Notes under the pieces: generated by a model
Told to the model about the DNA's origin: nothing
Databases searched by the model: none
The model's input: only the letters and a program-made list of their open reading frames with translations
Assembly (NCBI RefSeq): GCF_000380145.1
Contig: NZ_KB904632.1
Location: 140 to 64,139 of the forward strand
Source: Streptococcus thoraltensis DSM 12221
GTDB taxonomy: Bacteria > Bacillota > Bacilli > Lactobacillales > Streptococcaceae
Length of the DNA stretch: 64,000 bases
Reading direction: 5' to 3'
Made by a program: the position numbers and the translations under genes
Shown: one piece after another, positions 17,723-26,161 of the stretch
Layout of the letters: each line of letters opens with the position of its first letter
Numbering within the stretch: the first letter of the stretch is position 1

Positions 17723-19753
17723 TTAGCTGTTTTTGCGCTTTGCAGCTAGTCCAGCCATTCCTAAGATGCTGATACCAGCTAGGATAAAGCTTGCAGAAGC
17801 ATTGTCGCCGGTTTCTGGAAGACTCTGTTCCTTACTTCCATTTCCGTAATTGTTTTCTGATTTAACAGCAGCTTTTTTATTTCCAAGTGTTAGGACGATT
17901 GCTTTGTTTTGGATGGTATGTCCAGATGTATGTGATACTTGAGGCATTTGGCCATCTTTAGGCAAATCAGTTGTTTCATTTGGATTATTCTCTGGAGTAG
18001 TTGTGTCGCTTGGATCAACCACATCAACAGGAACTTCAGCTAAGTAAGTTTTAACGCCTTTAATACCTGCTGTAATTTTCTCGCCTTTAGCTTCTTGTTG
18101 TTGAATGTATTCGATAAAGGTTTCTGTATCAGGATTGATAGCGCCAATTAATTTTGCATTTCGGAAACTTGCAAAGCCGTCACCACCACCAAAGAGGAAG
18201 TCGTTAATGACTAGAGTGTAAGTTTTACTTGGATCAATCTCTTCCCCGTTAGATTTATAGGCTTTAACAACTTTATATGGTGTTTCTTCACCACCTTCAG
18301 GATTATCAGTGAAGGTGTATTTAAGACCAGACATTTGGAGGAAATAATTTTGCTTAGCATCGTATTGTTCATTAAGAACCTTATAAATATCCTCGCCGGT
18401 CATTTGGACAATTTGAAGGATGTTACCGAATGGTTGTACCGCTTGAGCTGCTCCCCAAGTAATAGTTCCATCTTCAGCAACTAGGAGGTCTGCGCGAATA
18501 CCACCGTTATTAGTCATTGCAAAATCTACTGGAATCTTGGATTTTTGATTAGCGATAGTTAATTGGGCAGTTGTGACAAGGTTTCCAACAGGACTTTCTT
18601 TGAATTCATTGACATCACGGCTAATTAAATCTGAAGTTGAAGCAGTACCGATTTTAGCAGCGGTTACCTGTTTCACGATAGTATTGGCTTCATCAACAAT
18701 AGCCTGAATATCTTCACTTCCTGTTTTGACACCAGGAGCAACAGCAATCACTTCAGCATTTGGGACAGAAATAAAATCCTGTGTATCAGTGTCAAGAATA
18801 CCACGCACATCGGCGTATGCCTTACCTTGTGACAGAGCTTGAACGATGCGGGTGTTTCCGACAACACCGTTTGTATACTTGTGATTGTGTCCTGCAAATA
18901 GGATATCAACACTATGTTCTGGATAAATTTCAGAAACACGTTTCATGATGTCTACTGCTTCACCTTCAATAGCATCCCCTTTATTGATAGCTGGAACATG
19001 GGCGAGAACAACGATGGCTTTTACCCCTTTTTTCTGTAATTCTAGCGCATAGGCAGCTATTGTTTCAGCTTCATCTAAGAATTTATACTGTTCATAATTT
19101 TGACGTAATACTAGATTTGGGATTTCTTTTGTAACGATACCGATGAAACCGACTTTAACAACCTTGTCGTTAATTGGTATTTCTCGGACAGCATAAGGCT
19201 TCCAGTTATGTGGAATTTCGCCTGTTGTTTTATCAATAACATTGGCAATGACAATTTCCTGTTTTGCAGGAACGTGTTGGTAATCATGAACAATTTTATT
19301 GAAGCCAGCATCGGCAGATGGCGCCTTACCTGTTGTGATACGATTGTACTCATCTAATCCTTCGTCAAACTCATGATTACCGAGTGTTCCATAATCAAAT
19401 CCCATTTTATTGAAGACTTTAATCGTTGGTTCATCTTGAAGTAAGCTAGAGTTAGCAGGACTAGCCCCCACCATATCACCAGCTTGAACACGAAGTGATG
19501 TTGAATCTGGATTTTCTGCGGTAAATTCTTTCTCGGCATCATCCATATAAGCATCCAATTGTGCAGCTGTACCAGCATTTGAAACCTTGCCATCAGGCAT
19601 ATAAGCTGAGCCAGTTGTATCTAGGGCCCCGTGGAAATCGTTAACCCCTAAGATTTGAATAGCTTCTTGATCTGCATAAACACTGCCAGCAAAAAGACCA
19701 AAGCCAGCTACAACAGCTAAAATGCTACTTTTTAAAACAACTTTCTTTTTCAT
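17723..19753 (-). CDS. Cell-wall-anchored 5'-nucleotidase (NudP/S5nA type)
   Basis: A 676-residue protein with an N-terminal signal peptide (about 1-27, ending VYADQ). Then a calcineurin-like metallophosphatase domain with GVNDFHG, GDMVG, LGNHEFDEG and AGHNHKY metal-ligand motifs, and a 5'-nucleotidase C-terminal domain with NNGGIRADL and FLFGGGDGFASF. A linker leads to sorting signal LPETG (about 645), a hydrophobic stretch and a KRKN tail. It aligns well with GBS NudP and S. pyogenes S5nA, which make adenosine or deoxyadenosine from AMP/dAMP to blunt immunity. A cre-like site (19890-19903) lies upstream. Confidence 0.92.
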   Translation of the reverse strand: MKKKVVLKSSILAVVAGFGLFAGSVYADQEAIQILGVNDFHGALDTTGSAYMPDGKVSNAGTAAQLDAYMDDAEKEFTAENPDSTSLRVQAGDMVGASPANSSLLQDEPTIKVFNKMGFDYGTLGNHEFDEGLDEYNRITTGKAPSADAGFNKIVHDYQHVPAKQEIVIANVIDKTTGEIPHNWKPYAVREIPINDKVVKVGFIGIVTKEIPNLVLRQNYEQYKFLDEAETIAAYALELQKKGVKAIVVLAHVPAINKGDAIEGEAVDIMKRVSEIYPEHSVDILFAGHNHKYTNGVVGNTRIVQALSQGKAYADVRGILDTDTQDFISVPNAEVIAVAPGVKTGSEDIQAIVDEANTIVKQVTAAKIGTASTSDLISRDVNEFKESPVGNLVTTAQLTIANQKSKIPVDFAMTNNGGIRADLLVAEDGTITWGAAQAVQPFGNILQIVQMTGEDIYKVLNEQYDAKQNYFLQMSGLKYTFTDNPEGGEETPYKVVKAYKSNGEEIDPSKTYTLVINDFLFGGGDGFASFRNAKLIGAINPDTETFIEYIQQQEAKGEKITAGIKGVKTYLAEVPVDVVDPSDTTTPENNPNETTDLPKDGQMPQVSHTSGHTIQNKAIVLTLGNKKAAVKSENNYGNGSKEQSLPETGDNASASFILAGISILGMAGLAAKRKNS

Positions 19754-19889
19754 CGCAACTCCTTAATTAAATTAGTGAAAATAGTAAAATATGTCCATAA
19801 TTAGTTTACTATGTAAGTTGCTAAAATTCAAGCTAGTTTTTAAATAAAAAGCGAATTTTTTATTGAATGAATAAAAATTTCAAACGGTT

Positions 19890-19903
19890 TTGAATCGCTT
19901 TCA
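19890..19903 (-). promoter_or_regulatory. Putative cre upstream of the 5'-nucleotidase gene
   Basis: On the minus strand TGAAAGCGATTCAA matches the CcpA consensus except one position. It lies about 137 bp before the nucleotidase start and could alternatively act on the aldo/keto reductase gene. Confidence 0.35.
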
Positions 19904-20022
19904 AAAAATAGTGGCTGCATTTTAAATTATTTTATCTGATTTTTCTTATTTTCCTACTGAAAACTTATCTGAAAAATGCTATACTTTTCTTAAAGTAAAA
20001 TTAGTCTTTTAAAGGAGTAGCT

Positions 20023-20937
20023 ATGTTACAAGATATTGGACAAACAGGTGTAAAAGGATCGCGAATTGCTTTAGGCGCGATGCGCATGAATGCTCTCGAA
20101 GTCAAAGAGGCAGAAAAAGTTGTTTCAGCGTCACTTGAAAATGGTATTAATTTTTTTGATCATGCGGATATTTATGGCGGTGGAGAATCTGAAAAACGTT
20201 TTCATAGTGCCTTGAAAAACCTTAATATTAAGCGTGAAGATGTGATTTTACAATCAAAATGTGGTATTCGCAAAGGCTTCTTTGATTTCTCAAAAGCCCA
20301 TATTCTAGCATCAGTGGATGGTATTTTAGAACGTTTGGAGACAGAATACCTTGATTTTTTAGTGCTTCATCGTCCAGATGCTCTGTGGGAACCTGAAGAA
20401 GTAGCAGAAGCATTTAGGCAGTTGAAAACTGCTGGGAAAGTCCGTCATTATGGTGTCAGCAACCAAAATCGTAGTCAAATGGAATTCTTACAGTCTTATT
20501 TAGATGAGCCCTTGGCTGTCAATCAGTTACAATTGTCACCAGTTCATGCGCCAATGATTTCCTCAGGTCTTGAAGTGAATATGACAACACCGGGGGCAAA
20601 CGACCGAGATGGTGGTATCATCGACTATTGCCGTCTGAATAAGGTAACCATTCAAGCCTGGTCGCCTTTCCAGATTGATCTGTCAAAAGGTCTCTTCTTA
20701 GGGAATCCTGATTACAAGGAGTTAAATGATACTATTACAAGATTAGCAGAGAAATATGGGGTTTCTGATGAAGCCATTATTGTAGCTTGGATTTTACGTC
20801 ATCCTGCTAAGATTCAAACGGTTGTTGGATCGATGAATCCTGATCGCATCAAGCGTATCGCAGAAGCTGAAAAAATTGAACTTACACGTCCTGAATGGTA
20901 TGAGATTTACACTAAAGCAGGACATAGTTTGCCGTAA
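20023..20937 (+). CDS. Aldo/keto reductase family oxidoreductase
   Basis: A 304-residue TIM-barrel NADPH-dependent reductase like YdhF. Catalytic Asp and Tyr are in FFDHADIYGGGESE, Lys in LQSKCGIRKG and His in DFLVLHRPDALWEPEEVAEAF. The C-terminal IVGSMNPDRI-type motif (VVGSMNPDRIKRI) binds the cofactor phosphate. SD AAAGGAG lies upstream. It is single, between the nucleotidase promoter and a decayed stretch. The physiological substrate cannot be deduced. Confidence 0.88.
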   Translation: MLQDIGQTGVKGSRIALGAMRMNALEVKEAEKVVSASLENGINFFDHADIYGGGESEKRFHSALKNLNIKREDVILQSKCGIRKGFFDFSKAHILASVDGILERLETEYLDFLVLHRPDALWEPEEVAEAFRQLKTAGKVRHYGVSNQNRSQMEFLQSYLDEPLAVNQLQLSPVHAPMISSGLEVNMTTPGANDRDGGIIDYCRLNKVTIQAWSPFQIDLSKGLFLGNPDYKELNDTITRLAEKYGVSDEAIIVAWILRHPAKIQTVVGSMNPDRIKRIAEAEKIELTRPEWYEIYTKAGHSLP

Positions 20938-21032
20938 TGGCGCGTGGTACAAGAAAAAAGGATTTTTTTTAAGACACAACGCTTTTGAGTGACTTTTGGC
21001 TTTTACATACACATTTTAATGGTGGGTCATGA

Positions 21033-21244
21033 GTGATAGACGGTTTGCTTGCCTTGTCACTCAATCTAACAGATTATGATTTTTCAGTAGGATTTGCCTT
21101 AGGCGTTCAGTTATTCCACTTGGTATTCAGCCCGTTCAGTCACGAAAAAGTCTCTCATATCCTTGCTTTGTCTCTATTTTTATAGGATTTTTAGTAGCCA
21201 TTCTCCCTTGGTTACTTTCTGTTATCACCGATTTATGGAAATGA
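21033..21244 (+). pseudogene. Remnant of a membrane protein gene (frameshifted)
   Basis: An open stretch from GTG 21033 to TAG 21183 reads as a hydrophobic protein (VGFALGVQLFHLVFSPFSHEKV...ILALSLFL). In the next frame it continues as IGFLVAILPWLLSVITDLWK and stops at 21244. The two parts look like the C-terminal end of one polytopic protein split by a frameshift. No family was recognised. Confidence 0.4.
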
Positions 21245-21330
21245 TTAACCATTAGACCTTTTAGCCTTATCTTGTATTAGTGATTAGCTATTACTGTTGT
21301 GACCATCACTTAGTAAAGAAATCATAAATA

Positions 21331-21369
21331 AAACTGTCCTAGAAACGATAAGATTTCTAGGACAGTTTT
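21331..21369 (+). terminator. Strong stem-loop terminator
   Basis: A 15-bp stem AAACTGTCCTAGAAA/TTTCTAGGACAGTTT with an 8-nt loop, followed by a short T-run. Confidence 0.8.
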
Positions 21370-21375
21370 CGCTAT

Positions 21376-21481
21376 TATAGTCAAATGAATTAACTTTGAG
21401 ACAAAGAACTGAGACGCGGGCAGCACTTGATTAGGGCAAGGCGAAAGTGACGGTGTCTCAACCTTAATTCAAAAGACTATA
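21376..21481 (+). repeat. RUP-like element 2 (106 bp)
   Basis: TATAGTCAAATGAATTAAC at the left end and TTAATTCAAAAGACTATA at the right end; TA at both termini. It is uninterrupted, and lies 19 bp from element 3 in the same orientation. Confidence 0.8.
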
Positions 21482-21500
21482 TTTCAGAATGAAGAATTGT

Positions 21501-21714
21501 TATCGTCAAATGATAGCTTTCAGACAAGGAACAGAAAAGACGCGGTCAGTACATGACACTCTTCGAAAATCAAAAGCAGACCTTGCTAACTTGATTTGAT
21601 GAAGACAGTTCTATTTGCTATCTGTGTCGCCTAGTCTGCTTTTGATTTTCATTGAGTATGAATACGGCAAGTCGAAAGTGACCATGTATCAAAGTTAATT
21701 CAACAGATGATATA
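21501..21714 (+). repeat. RUP-like element 3, interrupted by a BOX-like element
   Basis: The left half (TATCGTCAAATGATAGCTTT to CGCGGTCAGTACA, 21501-21553) and right half (TACGGCAAGTCGAAAGTGAC to GATGATATA, 21663-21714) match the two halves of the other RUP-like copies. The junction lies exactly where a complete BOX-like element has entered. Confidence 0.8.
21555..21661 (+). repeat. BOX-like element 2, nested in RUP-like element 3
   Basis: It begins ACTCTTCGAAAATCAAAAGC and ends CTTTTGATTTTCATTGAGTA, a terminal inverted repeat, with the shared core GATGAAGACAGTTCTAT. It has BOX-type ends (boxA/boxC) without an obvious boxB. Confidence 0.8.
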
Positions 21715-21725
21715 AGAGTATTTCA

Positions 21726-22688
21726 TTACCCTTCAATATATTCTTTTAATGCTTGCTCCCTTAAACCAGCATTGATAGCAATTAATAATTTAAGGCGTGC
21801 CTTTTGGCTGTTAAGTTCTTTGACAAACATGATACCATTTTCAGCCAAATCAACGCCACCCCCTTGGTAAGCATAGACAGGCTCAGCGATACCATTGAAG
21901 CAGCGAGAAACTAGGACGATGGGCAAGCCCTCGTTCGCTAGTGTTGTTAGTGATTTTGCAGCTTCTGGCGGTAGGTTTCCTGCACCAAGTGCCTCAATGA
22001 CCACACCATCAATATGGCTAGCTTTCAGTAAATTTAGAATCCCATCTCCCATACCTGCATAGGCTTTGATAATAGGGATTGTTCCATTAATAGAAGCCAA
22101 ATCAAATCGAACACGCTTTTCAGCAATCTGGAAAAAGAGAATTTCTTTTTTCATAATAATGCCCAAGGGACCATGAGTAGGTGTTTGGAAGGTTGAAACA
22201 TTGGTTGTATGAGTTTTTGTAACATACTTGGCAGCATGAATTTCATCATTCATGACAACAAGCACTCCCTTATCAATTGATTTTTTATTTCCAGCAACCC
22301 TAAGAGCGGAGAGGTAATTGTAGATACCGTCACTGCCAAGCTCGTTGGATGAGCGCATAGCGCCAGTAATGACAATTGGGATATTAGGAAGATTCATGGT
22401 ATCAAGGAAATAAGCTGTTTCTTCTAGAGTGTCAGTACCGTGGGTAATAACGACTCCATCGAATTGACCACCGATTTCTTTAATTTTCTGATAGAGTTCA
22501 AACATGTGTTTTTCAGTGATGTGAGGACTAGGAACGTTAAAAATATCAATGGTTGTGATGTTATAATCATCAAGTTCAACTGCAACGTGATTCATTGGAT
22601 TATCTGCAGATGAATTGACATTTCCCATTTCATCCGCAGTCATGGAAATAGTACCCCCAGTATGGAGAACAAGTATGTTTTTAGTCAT
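21726..22688 (-). CDS. ansA: Type I L-asparaginase
   Basis: About 320 residues. Active-site Thr residues are in LHTGGTISM (N-terminus) and in THGTDTLEETAYFL, with GAMRSSNELGSDG and Lys downstream. It converts asparagine to aspartate and ammonia; the cytoplasmic type I form has no signal peptide. The ATG at 22688 is chosen over the TTG at 22706 because homologues start MTKNILVLHTGGT. It is divergent from the HAD gene over 68 bp with overlapping promoters. Confidence 0.92.
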   Translation of the reverse strand: MTKNILVLHTGGTISMTADEMGNVNSSADNPMNHVAVELDDYNITTIDIFNVPSPHITEKHMFELYQKIKEIGGQFDGVVITHGTDTLEETAYFLDTMNLPNIPIVITGAMRSSNELGSDGIYNYLSALRVAGNKKSIDKGVLVVMNDEIHAAKYVTKTHTTNVSTFQTPTHGPLGIIMKKEILFFQIAEKRVRFDLASINGTIPIIKAYAGMGDGILNLLKASHIDGVVIEALGAGNLPPEAAKSLTTLANEGLPIVLVSRCFNGIAEPVYAYQGGGVDLAENGIMFVKELNSQKARLKLLIAINAGLREQALKEYIEG

Positions 22689-22756
22689 TAAAAAAACTTC
22701 TTTCAAAATTATGTTATAATTTATTCTAACATAATTGAGAAAATGGGAGAGTTAAG

Positions 22757-24139
22757 TTGGCAATCAAGGCAGTTTTTTTTGATATTGATGGTACCCTATT
22801 AAATGACAGTAAGCGCGTTGAAAAAGCAACTGTCTTAGCCATTAAGAATTTAAAAGAGCAAGGGATTCTTGTCGGTGTGGCGACTGGACGAGGACCTGGT
22901 TTTGTGCAACCTTTTATGGATAATCTAGGTCTTGATTTTGCGGTGACTTATAATGGTCAGTATATTTTTACAAGAGATAAGGTTCTTTATCAAAATCAGT
23001 TACCTAAATCGCTTATTTATCGCGTTATCCGCTATGCTGGGGATAAAAAACGTGAAATTTCTTTAGGGACGGCTTCTGGTTTGGTGGGTTCTGGTTTGAT
23101 TGAAATGGGAACCAGTACTTTTGGACAGATTGTTAGCCGAATGGTGCCTAAAAAGTTAACCAAAACTGTGGAAAATAGCTTTAAAAAGATTATTAGGCGC
23201 ATCAAACCACAGAATATAGAGTACCTCAAAACGATTATGCGTGAGCCAATTTTTCAGGTTGTTCTAGTTGCGACTGAAGGGGAGGGGCAAAAACTTCGAG
23301 ACAAATTTCCACAAATCACAATTACTAGATCAAGTCCTTACTCTATCGACCTTATTTCGTATGGACAGTCGAAAGTGAAAGGGATTGAGCGTGTCGGTAA
23401 GGTGTTTGATTTTGACTTAGACGAGGTCATGGCATTTGGTGATTCAGAGAATGACATGGAGATGCTGACAGGAGTTGGCATTGGAGTTGCTATGGGGAAT
23501 GGTCAGGATAAACTTAAGTCTATTGCTGACTACACGACAGATAGTAATAATCGTGATGGAATTTCAAAAGCCCTTGCTCACCATGGCTTGATTCATCTAG
23601 ATCCTGAAGAAGGCTTTAAAAGTCGAGATGAAAACTTCAATAAGGCTAAGGATTTCCATCTTCTCATGGATGGTTCGGTTAACCACACCCCTCGTTTGTA
23701 CAGTATTAATGAAGGTGGGAATCGAGCAAATTTCAAGGTAGAAGAAATTGTTGAATTTCTCTATGCAGCTAGTCAAGGAGACCACCATGATTTTACCCAA
23801 TCTATTTTGAATCTTCATGCGGCAGTGGATAGGGCAGCTCAAAAAGTACAGAGTAAACCTCATCCAGAAACCCCCTTGGTGGGGGAAGTTGATGCCTTGA
23901 CAGATCTTCTTTATTTTACGTATGGGTCATTCGTATTGATGGGGGTTGATCCAAAACCTTTCTTTGATATTGTTCACGAGGCAAACATGGGCAAGATATT
24001 CCCAGATGGTAAGGCACACTATGATTCTAAAACCCATAAAATTCTGAAACCAGATGATTGGGAGGAAAAGTTTGCGCCAGAACCGGCTATTAAAAAAGAA
24101 TTGGATCGTCAAATCCAAAAATCATTACAGCGAACATAA
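22757..24139 (+). CDS. Cof-type HAD phosphatase fused to an all-alpha NTP-pyrophosphohydrolase-like domain
   Basis: A 460-residue protein starting at TTG with GGGAGAG upstream. Residues 1-280 are a HAD-IIB (Cof) hydrolase: FFDIDGTLLND (motif I), VGVATGRG (II), the Lys of QSKVKGIE and AFGDSENDMEML (IV). Residues about 300-460 (LLMDGSVNHTPRLY, EVDALTDLLYFTYG, HEANMGKIFPDGKAHYD) match the COG4696 phosphoribosyl-ATP-pyrophosphohydrolase-like all-alpha fold. The fusion suggests clearance of non-standard nucleotides or sugar phosphates. Streptococci share this two-domain form. Confidence 0.85.
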   Translation: MAIKAVFFDIDGTLLNDSKRVEKATVLAIKNLKEQGILVGVATGRGPGFVQPFMDNLGLDFAVTYNGQYIFTRDKVLYQNQLPKSLIYRVIRYAGDKKREISLGTASGLVGSGLIEMGTSTFGQIVSRMVPKKLTKTVENSFKKIIRRIKPQNIEYLKTIMREPIFQVVLVATEGEGQKLRDKFPQITITRSSPYSIDLISYGQSKVKGIERVGKVFDFDLDEVMAFGDSENDMEMLTGVGIGVAMGNGQDKLKSIADYTTDSNNRDGISKALAHHGLIHLDPEEGFKSRDENFNKAKDFHLLMDGSVNHTPRLYSINEGGNRANFKVEEIVEFLYAASQGDHHDFTQSILNLHAAVDRAAQKVQSKPHPETPLVGEVDALTDLLYFTYGSFVLMGVDPKPFFDIVHEANMGKIFPDGKAHYDSKTHKILKPDDWEEKFAPEPAIKKELDRQIQKSLQRT

Positions 24140-24141
24140 TA

Positions 24142-24171
24142 AAAACTTCTAGCCTTCAAGCTAGAAGTTTT
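24142..24171. terminator. Bidirectional terminator
   Basis: An 11-bp stem AAAACTTCTAG/CTAGAAGTTTT with an 8-nt loop between the convergent HAD and uspA genes. Confidence 0.8.
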
Positions 24172-24183
24172 CGTTTGACAGCA

Positions 24184-24636
24184 TCACAAAACTTTATCTT
24201 TATCACGAACAACTAGGATGTCTATTTTAGCGTTGCGAAGGATATATTCAGATGATGATCCCACCAAAAGTCGTTCAAAGGCATTGAGACCTGTTGCGCC
24301 GAGCATAATCAAGTCAGCTCCTTCTTTATCAGGAATGTCAATGGCTAGTAGTGATTTTGGATTACCAAATTCAACAATCTGGCGGACATCTTGAATCCCA
24401 GCGACTCTAGCTTTATTTTCTAAATCAGTGAGTGATTCATGTGCTTCGCGCTCTAACTTTTCATAGACAGTTGCATCAAATGTAGCAACACTTTGAAGAG
24501 CTCGTGTATCAATAACATGGGTCAACAATAGTGCAGCCTCATTTCGTTTGGCAACATTAACAGCTTTCTCAAAGGCAAGTTCGGATTCTGCAGAGCCATC
24601 GATTGCGACCAGGATTTTTTCGTATTTATGAGACAT
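24184..24636 (-). CDS. Universal stress protein (UspA family)
   Basis: A 150-residue single Usp domain beginning KILVAIDGSAESELAFEKA and ending with the ATP-binding-type GATGLNAFERLLVGSSSEYILRNAKIDILVVR (G2xG9xGS/T pattern). It is expected to bind ATP and act in stress or stationary phase. Divergent from alaT; an ATGAAAGCGTTTCAT palindrome (24689-24703), one mismatch from a relaxed cre, lies in its promoter region. Confidence 0.92.
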   Translation of the reverse strand: MSHKYEKILVAIDGSAESELAFEKAVNVAKRNEAALLLTHVIDTRALQSVATFDATVYEKLEREAHESLTDLENKARVAGIQDVRQIVEFGNPKSLLAIDIPDKEGADLIMLGATGLNAFERLLVGSSSEYILRNAKIDILVVRDKDKVL

Positions 24637-24688
24637 ATAAGTGACCTCCTTATTTCTATGTTTTTATTATAACCTATTTTCTAAAAAA

Positions 24689-24703
24689 ATGAAAGCGTTT
24701 CAT
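24689..24703. promoter_or_regulatory. cre-like palindrome between uspA and alaT
   Basis: ATGAAAGCGTTTCAT is an odd-centred palindrome with arms ATGAAA and TTTCAT. It is a near match to relaxed streptococcal cre consensus sequences and would place CcpA at the uspA promoter. Confidence 0.4.
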
Positions 24704-24706
24704 ACT

Positions 24707-24721
24707 TGTTTTCTGAAAAGT
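24707..24721. promoter_or_regulatory. Putative CodY box 1 upstream of alaT
   Basis: TGTTTTCTGAAAAGT matches 12 of 15 positions of the CodY consensus AATTTTCWGAAAATT. Confidence 0.5.
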
Positions 24722-24760
24722 CTGCCTTATCAAAAAATTCAATTTAAGATAAGTGAAAAA

Positions 24761-24798
24761 TTGTGTTATTTTCTAAAAATTGCGATATAATAATAAAA
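24761..24798 (+). promoter_or_regulatory. alaT promoter with overlapping CodY box 2; apparently leaderless
   Basis: A consensus -10 TATAAT (24786-24791) ends six bases before the alaT ATG at 24798, so the transcript should start at or next to the A of the ATG. TTGTGT (24761) is a possible -35 at long spacing. TATTTTCTAAAAATT (24767-24781) matches the CodY consensus at 13 of 15 positions and covers the spacer. No Shine-Dalgarno exists before the ATG. Confidence 0.55.
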
Positions 24799-26012
24799 TG
24801 AAGACTTTTGAAAAATCATCTAAATTAGAACATGTCGCTTATGACATTCGAGGACCCGTCCTTGATGAAGCCAACCGAATGCGAGCAAACGGTGAAAAAA
24901 TTCTTCGCCTAAATACGGGAAATCCTGCAGAATTTGGTTTTACCGCACCGGATGAAGTAATTAGAGATCTGATTATGAATGCGCGTGATAGTGAGGGCTA
25001 CTCTGACAGTAAAGGGATTTTTTCAGCTCGCAAAGCGATTATGCAATATTGTCAAACCAAGAATTTTCCAAATGTAGACATTGATGATATTTATATCGGA
25101 AATGGTGTCTCAGAATTAATCACCATGTCAATGCAAGGTCTGCTTGATGATGGAGATGAAGTTTTAGTGCCTATGCCAGATTATCCACTTTGGACAGCAG
25201 CAGTCAGTTTAGCTGGGGGAAATGCGGTGCACTATGTCTGTGATGAGGCGGCTGATTGGTATCCTGATTTAGAAGATATGGAGTCCAAGGTTTCTAAAAA
25301 AACAAAGGCTATTATTATCATCAATCCTAATAACCCTACGGGTGCTCTATATCCTAAAGAAATCCTAGAGGGAATCGTGGATATTGCACGTCGCCACAAC
25401 TTGATAATTTTTTCTGATGAGATTTATGATCGCATGGTATTTGATGGTGCAAAGCATATCCCAATAGCAACTTTAGCACCTGATTTGTTTGTTGTAACCA
25501 TGAATGGCTTATCAAAATCACATCGTATTTGTGGTTTCCGTGTTGGGTGGATGGTGCTTTCAGGGCGTAAAAACTATGTGCAAGGTTATATTGAAGGCTT
25601 AAATATGCTCTCAAATATGCGCCTATGTTCCAACGTTCTAGCACAGCAAGTCGTTCAAACTTCTTTAGGTGGTTATCAATCAGTAGATGAACTTTTGATG
25701 CCCGGTGGACGACTTTATGAGCAAAGGGAATTTGTAACCAAAGCGATAAATGACATCCCAGGCTTGTCTGCTGTTAAACCACAGGCTGGACTTTATCTTT
25801 TCCCTAAAATTGACAAAACCGTCTACAATGTTCCAGATGATGAACAATTTGTATTGGAATTTTTGAAACAAGAAAAGATTATGCTAGTTCATGGCCGAGG
25901 CTTCAACTGGAAAGATCCAGATCATTTCCGTATAGTGTACTTACCGAGAGTTGAAGAATTAGCTGAAATTCAAACAAAAATGGAACGCTTTCTGAGACAA
26001 TATCGTCGTTAA
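24798..26012 (+). CDS. alaT: Pyridoxal phosphate-dependent aminotransferase (AlaT type)
   Basis: A 404-residue fold-type I aminotransferase of the AlaT group (alanine-synthesising, pyruvate/glutamate). NPNNPTGALYP, SDEIYDRMVF and the PLP lysine in NGLSKSHRICGFRVGW are visible. The frame extends to a TTG at 24780, but that part contains the -10 box; homologues begin at MKTFEKSSKLEHVAYDIRGP. It is upstream of codY, as is common in streptococci, and appears to be CodY controlled. Confidence 0.92.
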   Translation: MKTFEKSSKLEHVAYDIRGPVLDEANRMRANGEKILRLNTGNPAEFGFTAPDEVIRDLIMNARDSEGYSDSKGIFSARKAIMQYCQTKNFPNVDIDDIYIGNGVSELITMSMQGLLDDGDEVLVPMPDYPLWTAAVSLAGGNAVHYVCDEAADWYPDLEDMESKVSKKTKAIIIINPNNPTGALYPKEILEGIVDIARRHNLIIFSDEIYDRMVFDGAKHIPIATLAPDLFVVTMNGLSKSHRICGFRVGWMVLSGRKNYVQGYIEGLNMLSNMRLCSNVLAQQVVQTSLGGYQSVDELLMPGGRLYEQREFVTKAINDIPGLSAVKPQAGLYLFPKIDKTVYNVPDDEQFVLEFLKQEKIMLVHGRGFNWKDPDHFRIVYLPRVEELAEIQTKMERFLRQYRR

Positions 26013-26078
26013 GATTGGTAAAATGGTAGTTAGATGTTACTAAGATGATAATTGCGTATTTTTGTCACTATTGTAAGT

Positions 26079-26093
26079 AATTTTCAGATAATT
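26079..26093 (+). promoter_or_regulatory. CodY box upstream of codY
   Basis: AATTTTCAGATAATT matches AATTTTCWGAAAATT at 14 of 15 positions. It lies 69 bp before the codY start; CodY autoregulation is known in streptococci. Confidence 0.75.
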
Positions 26094-26161
26094 ACTTGCC
26101 TTTTTACTCTGCAATTGTTATAATAGCTCGTAATATATTTTTCAATATAGAAAGGGTCATC

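Noticed and set aside
26096..26161. N-terminal extension of CodY
   Set aside because: It follows the operator/promoter region and CodY homologues start at [10 protein letters not shown].
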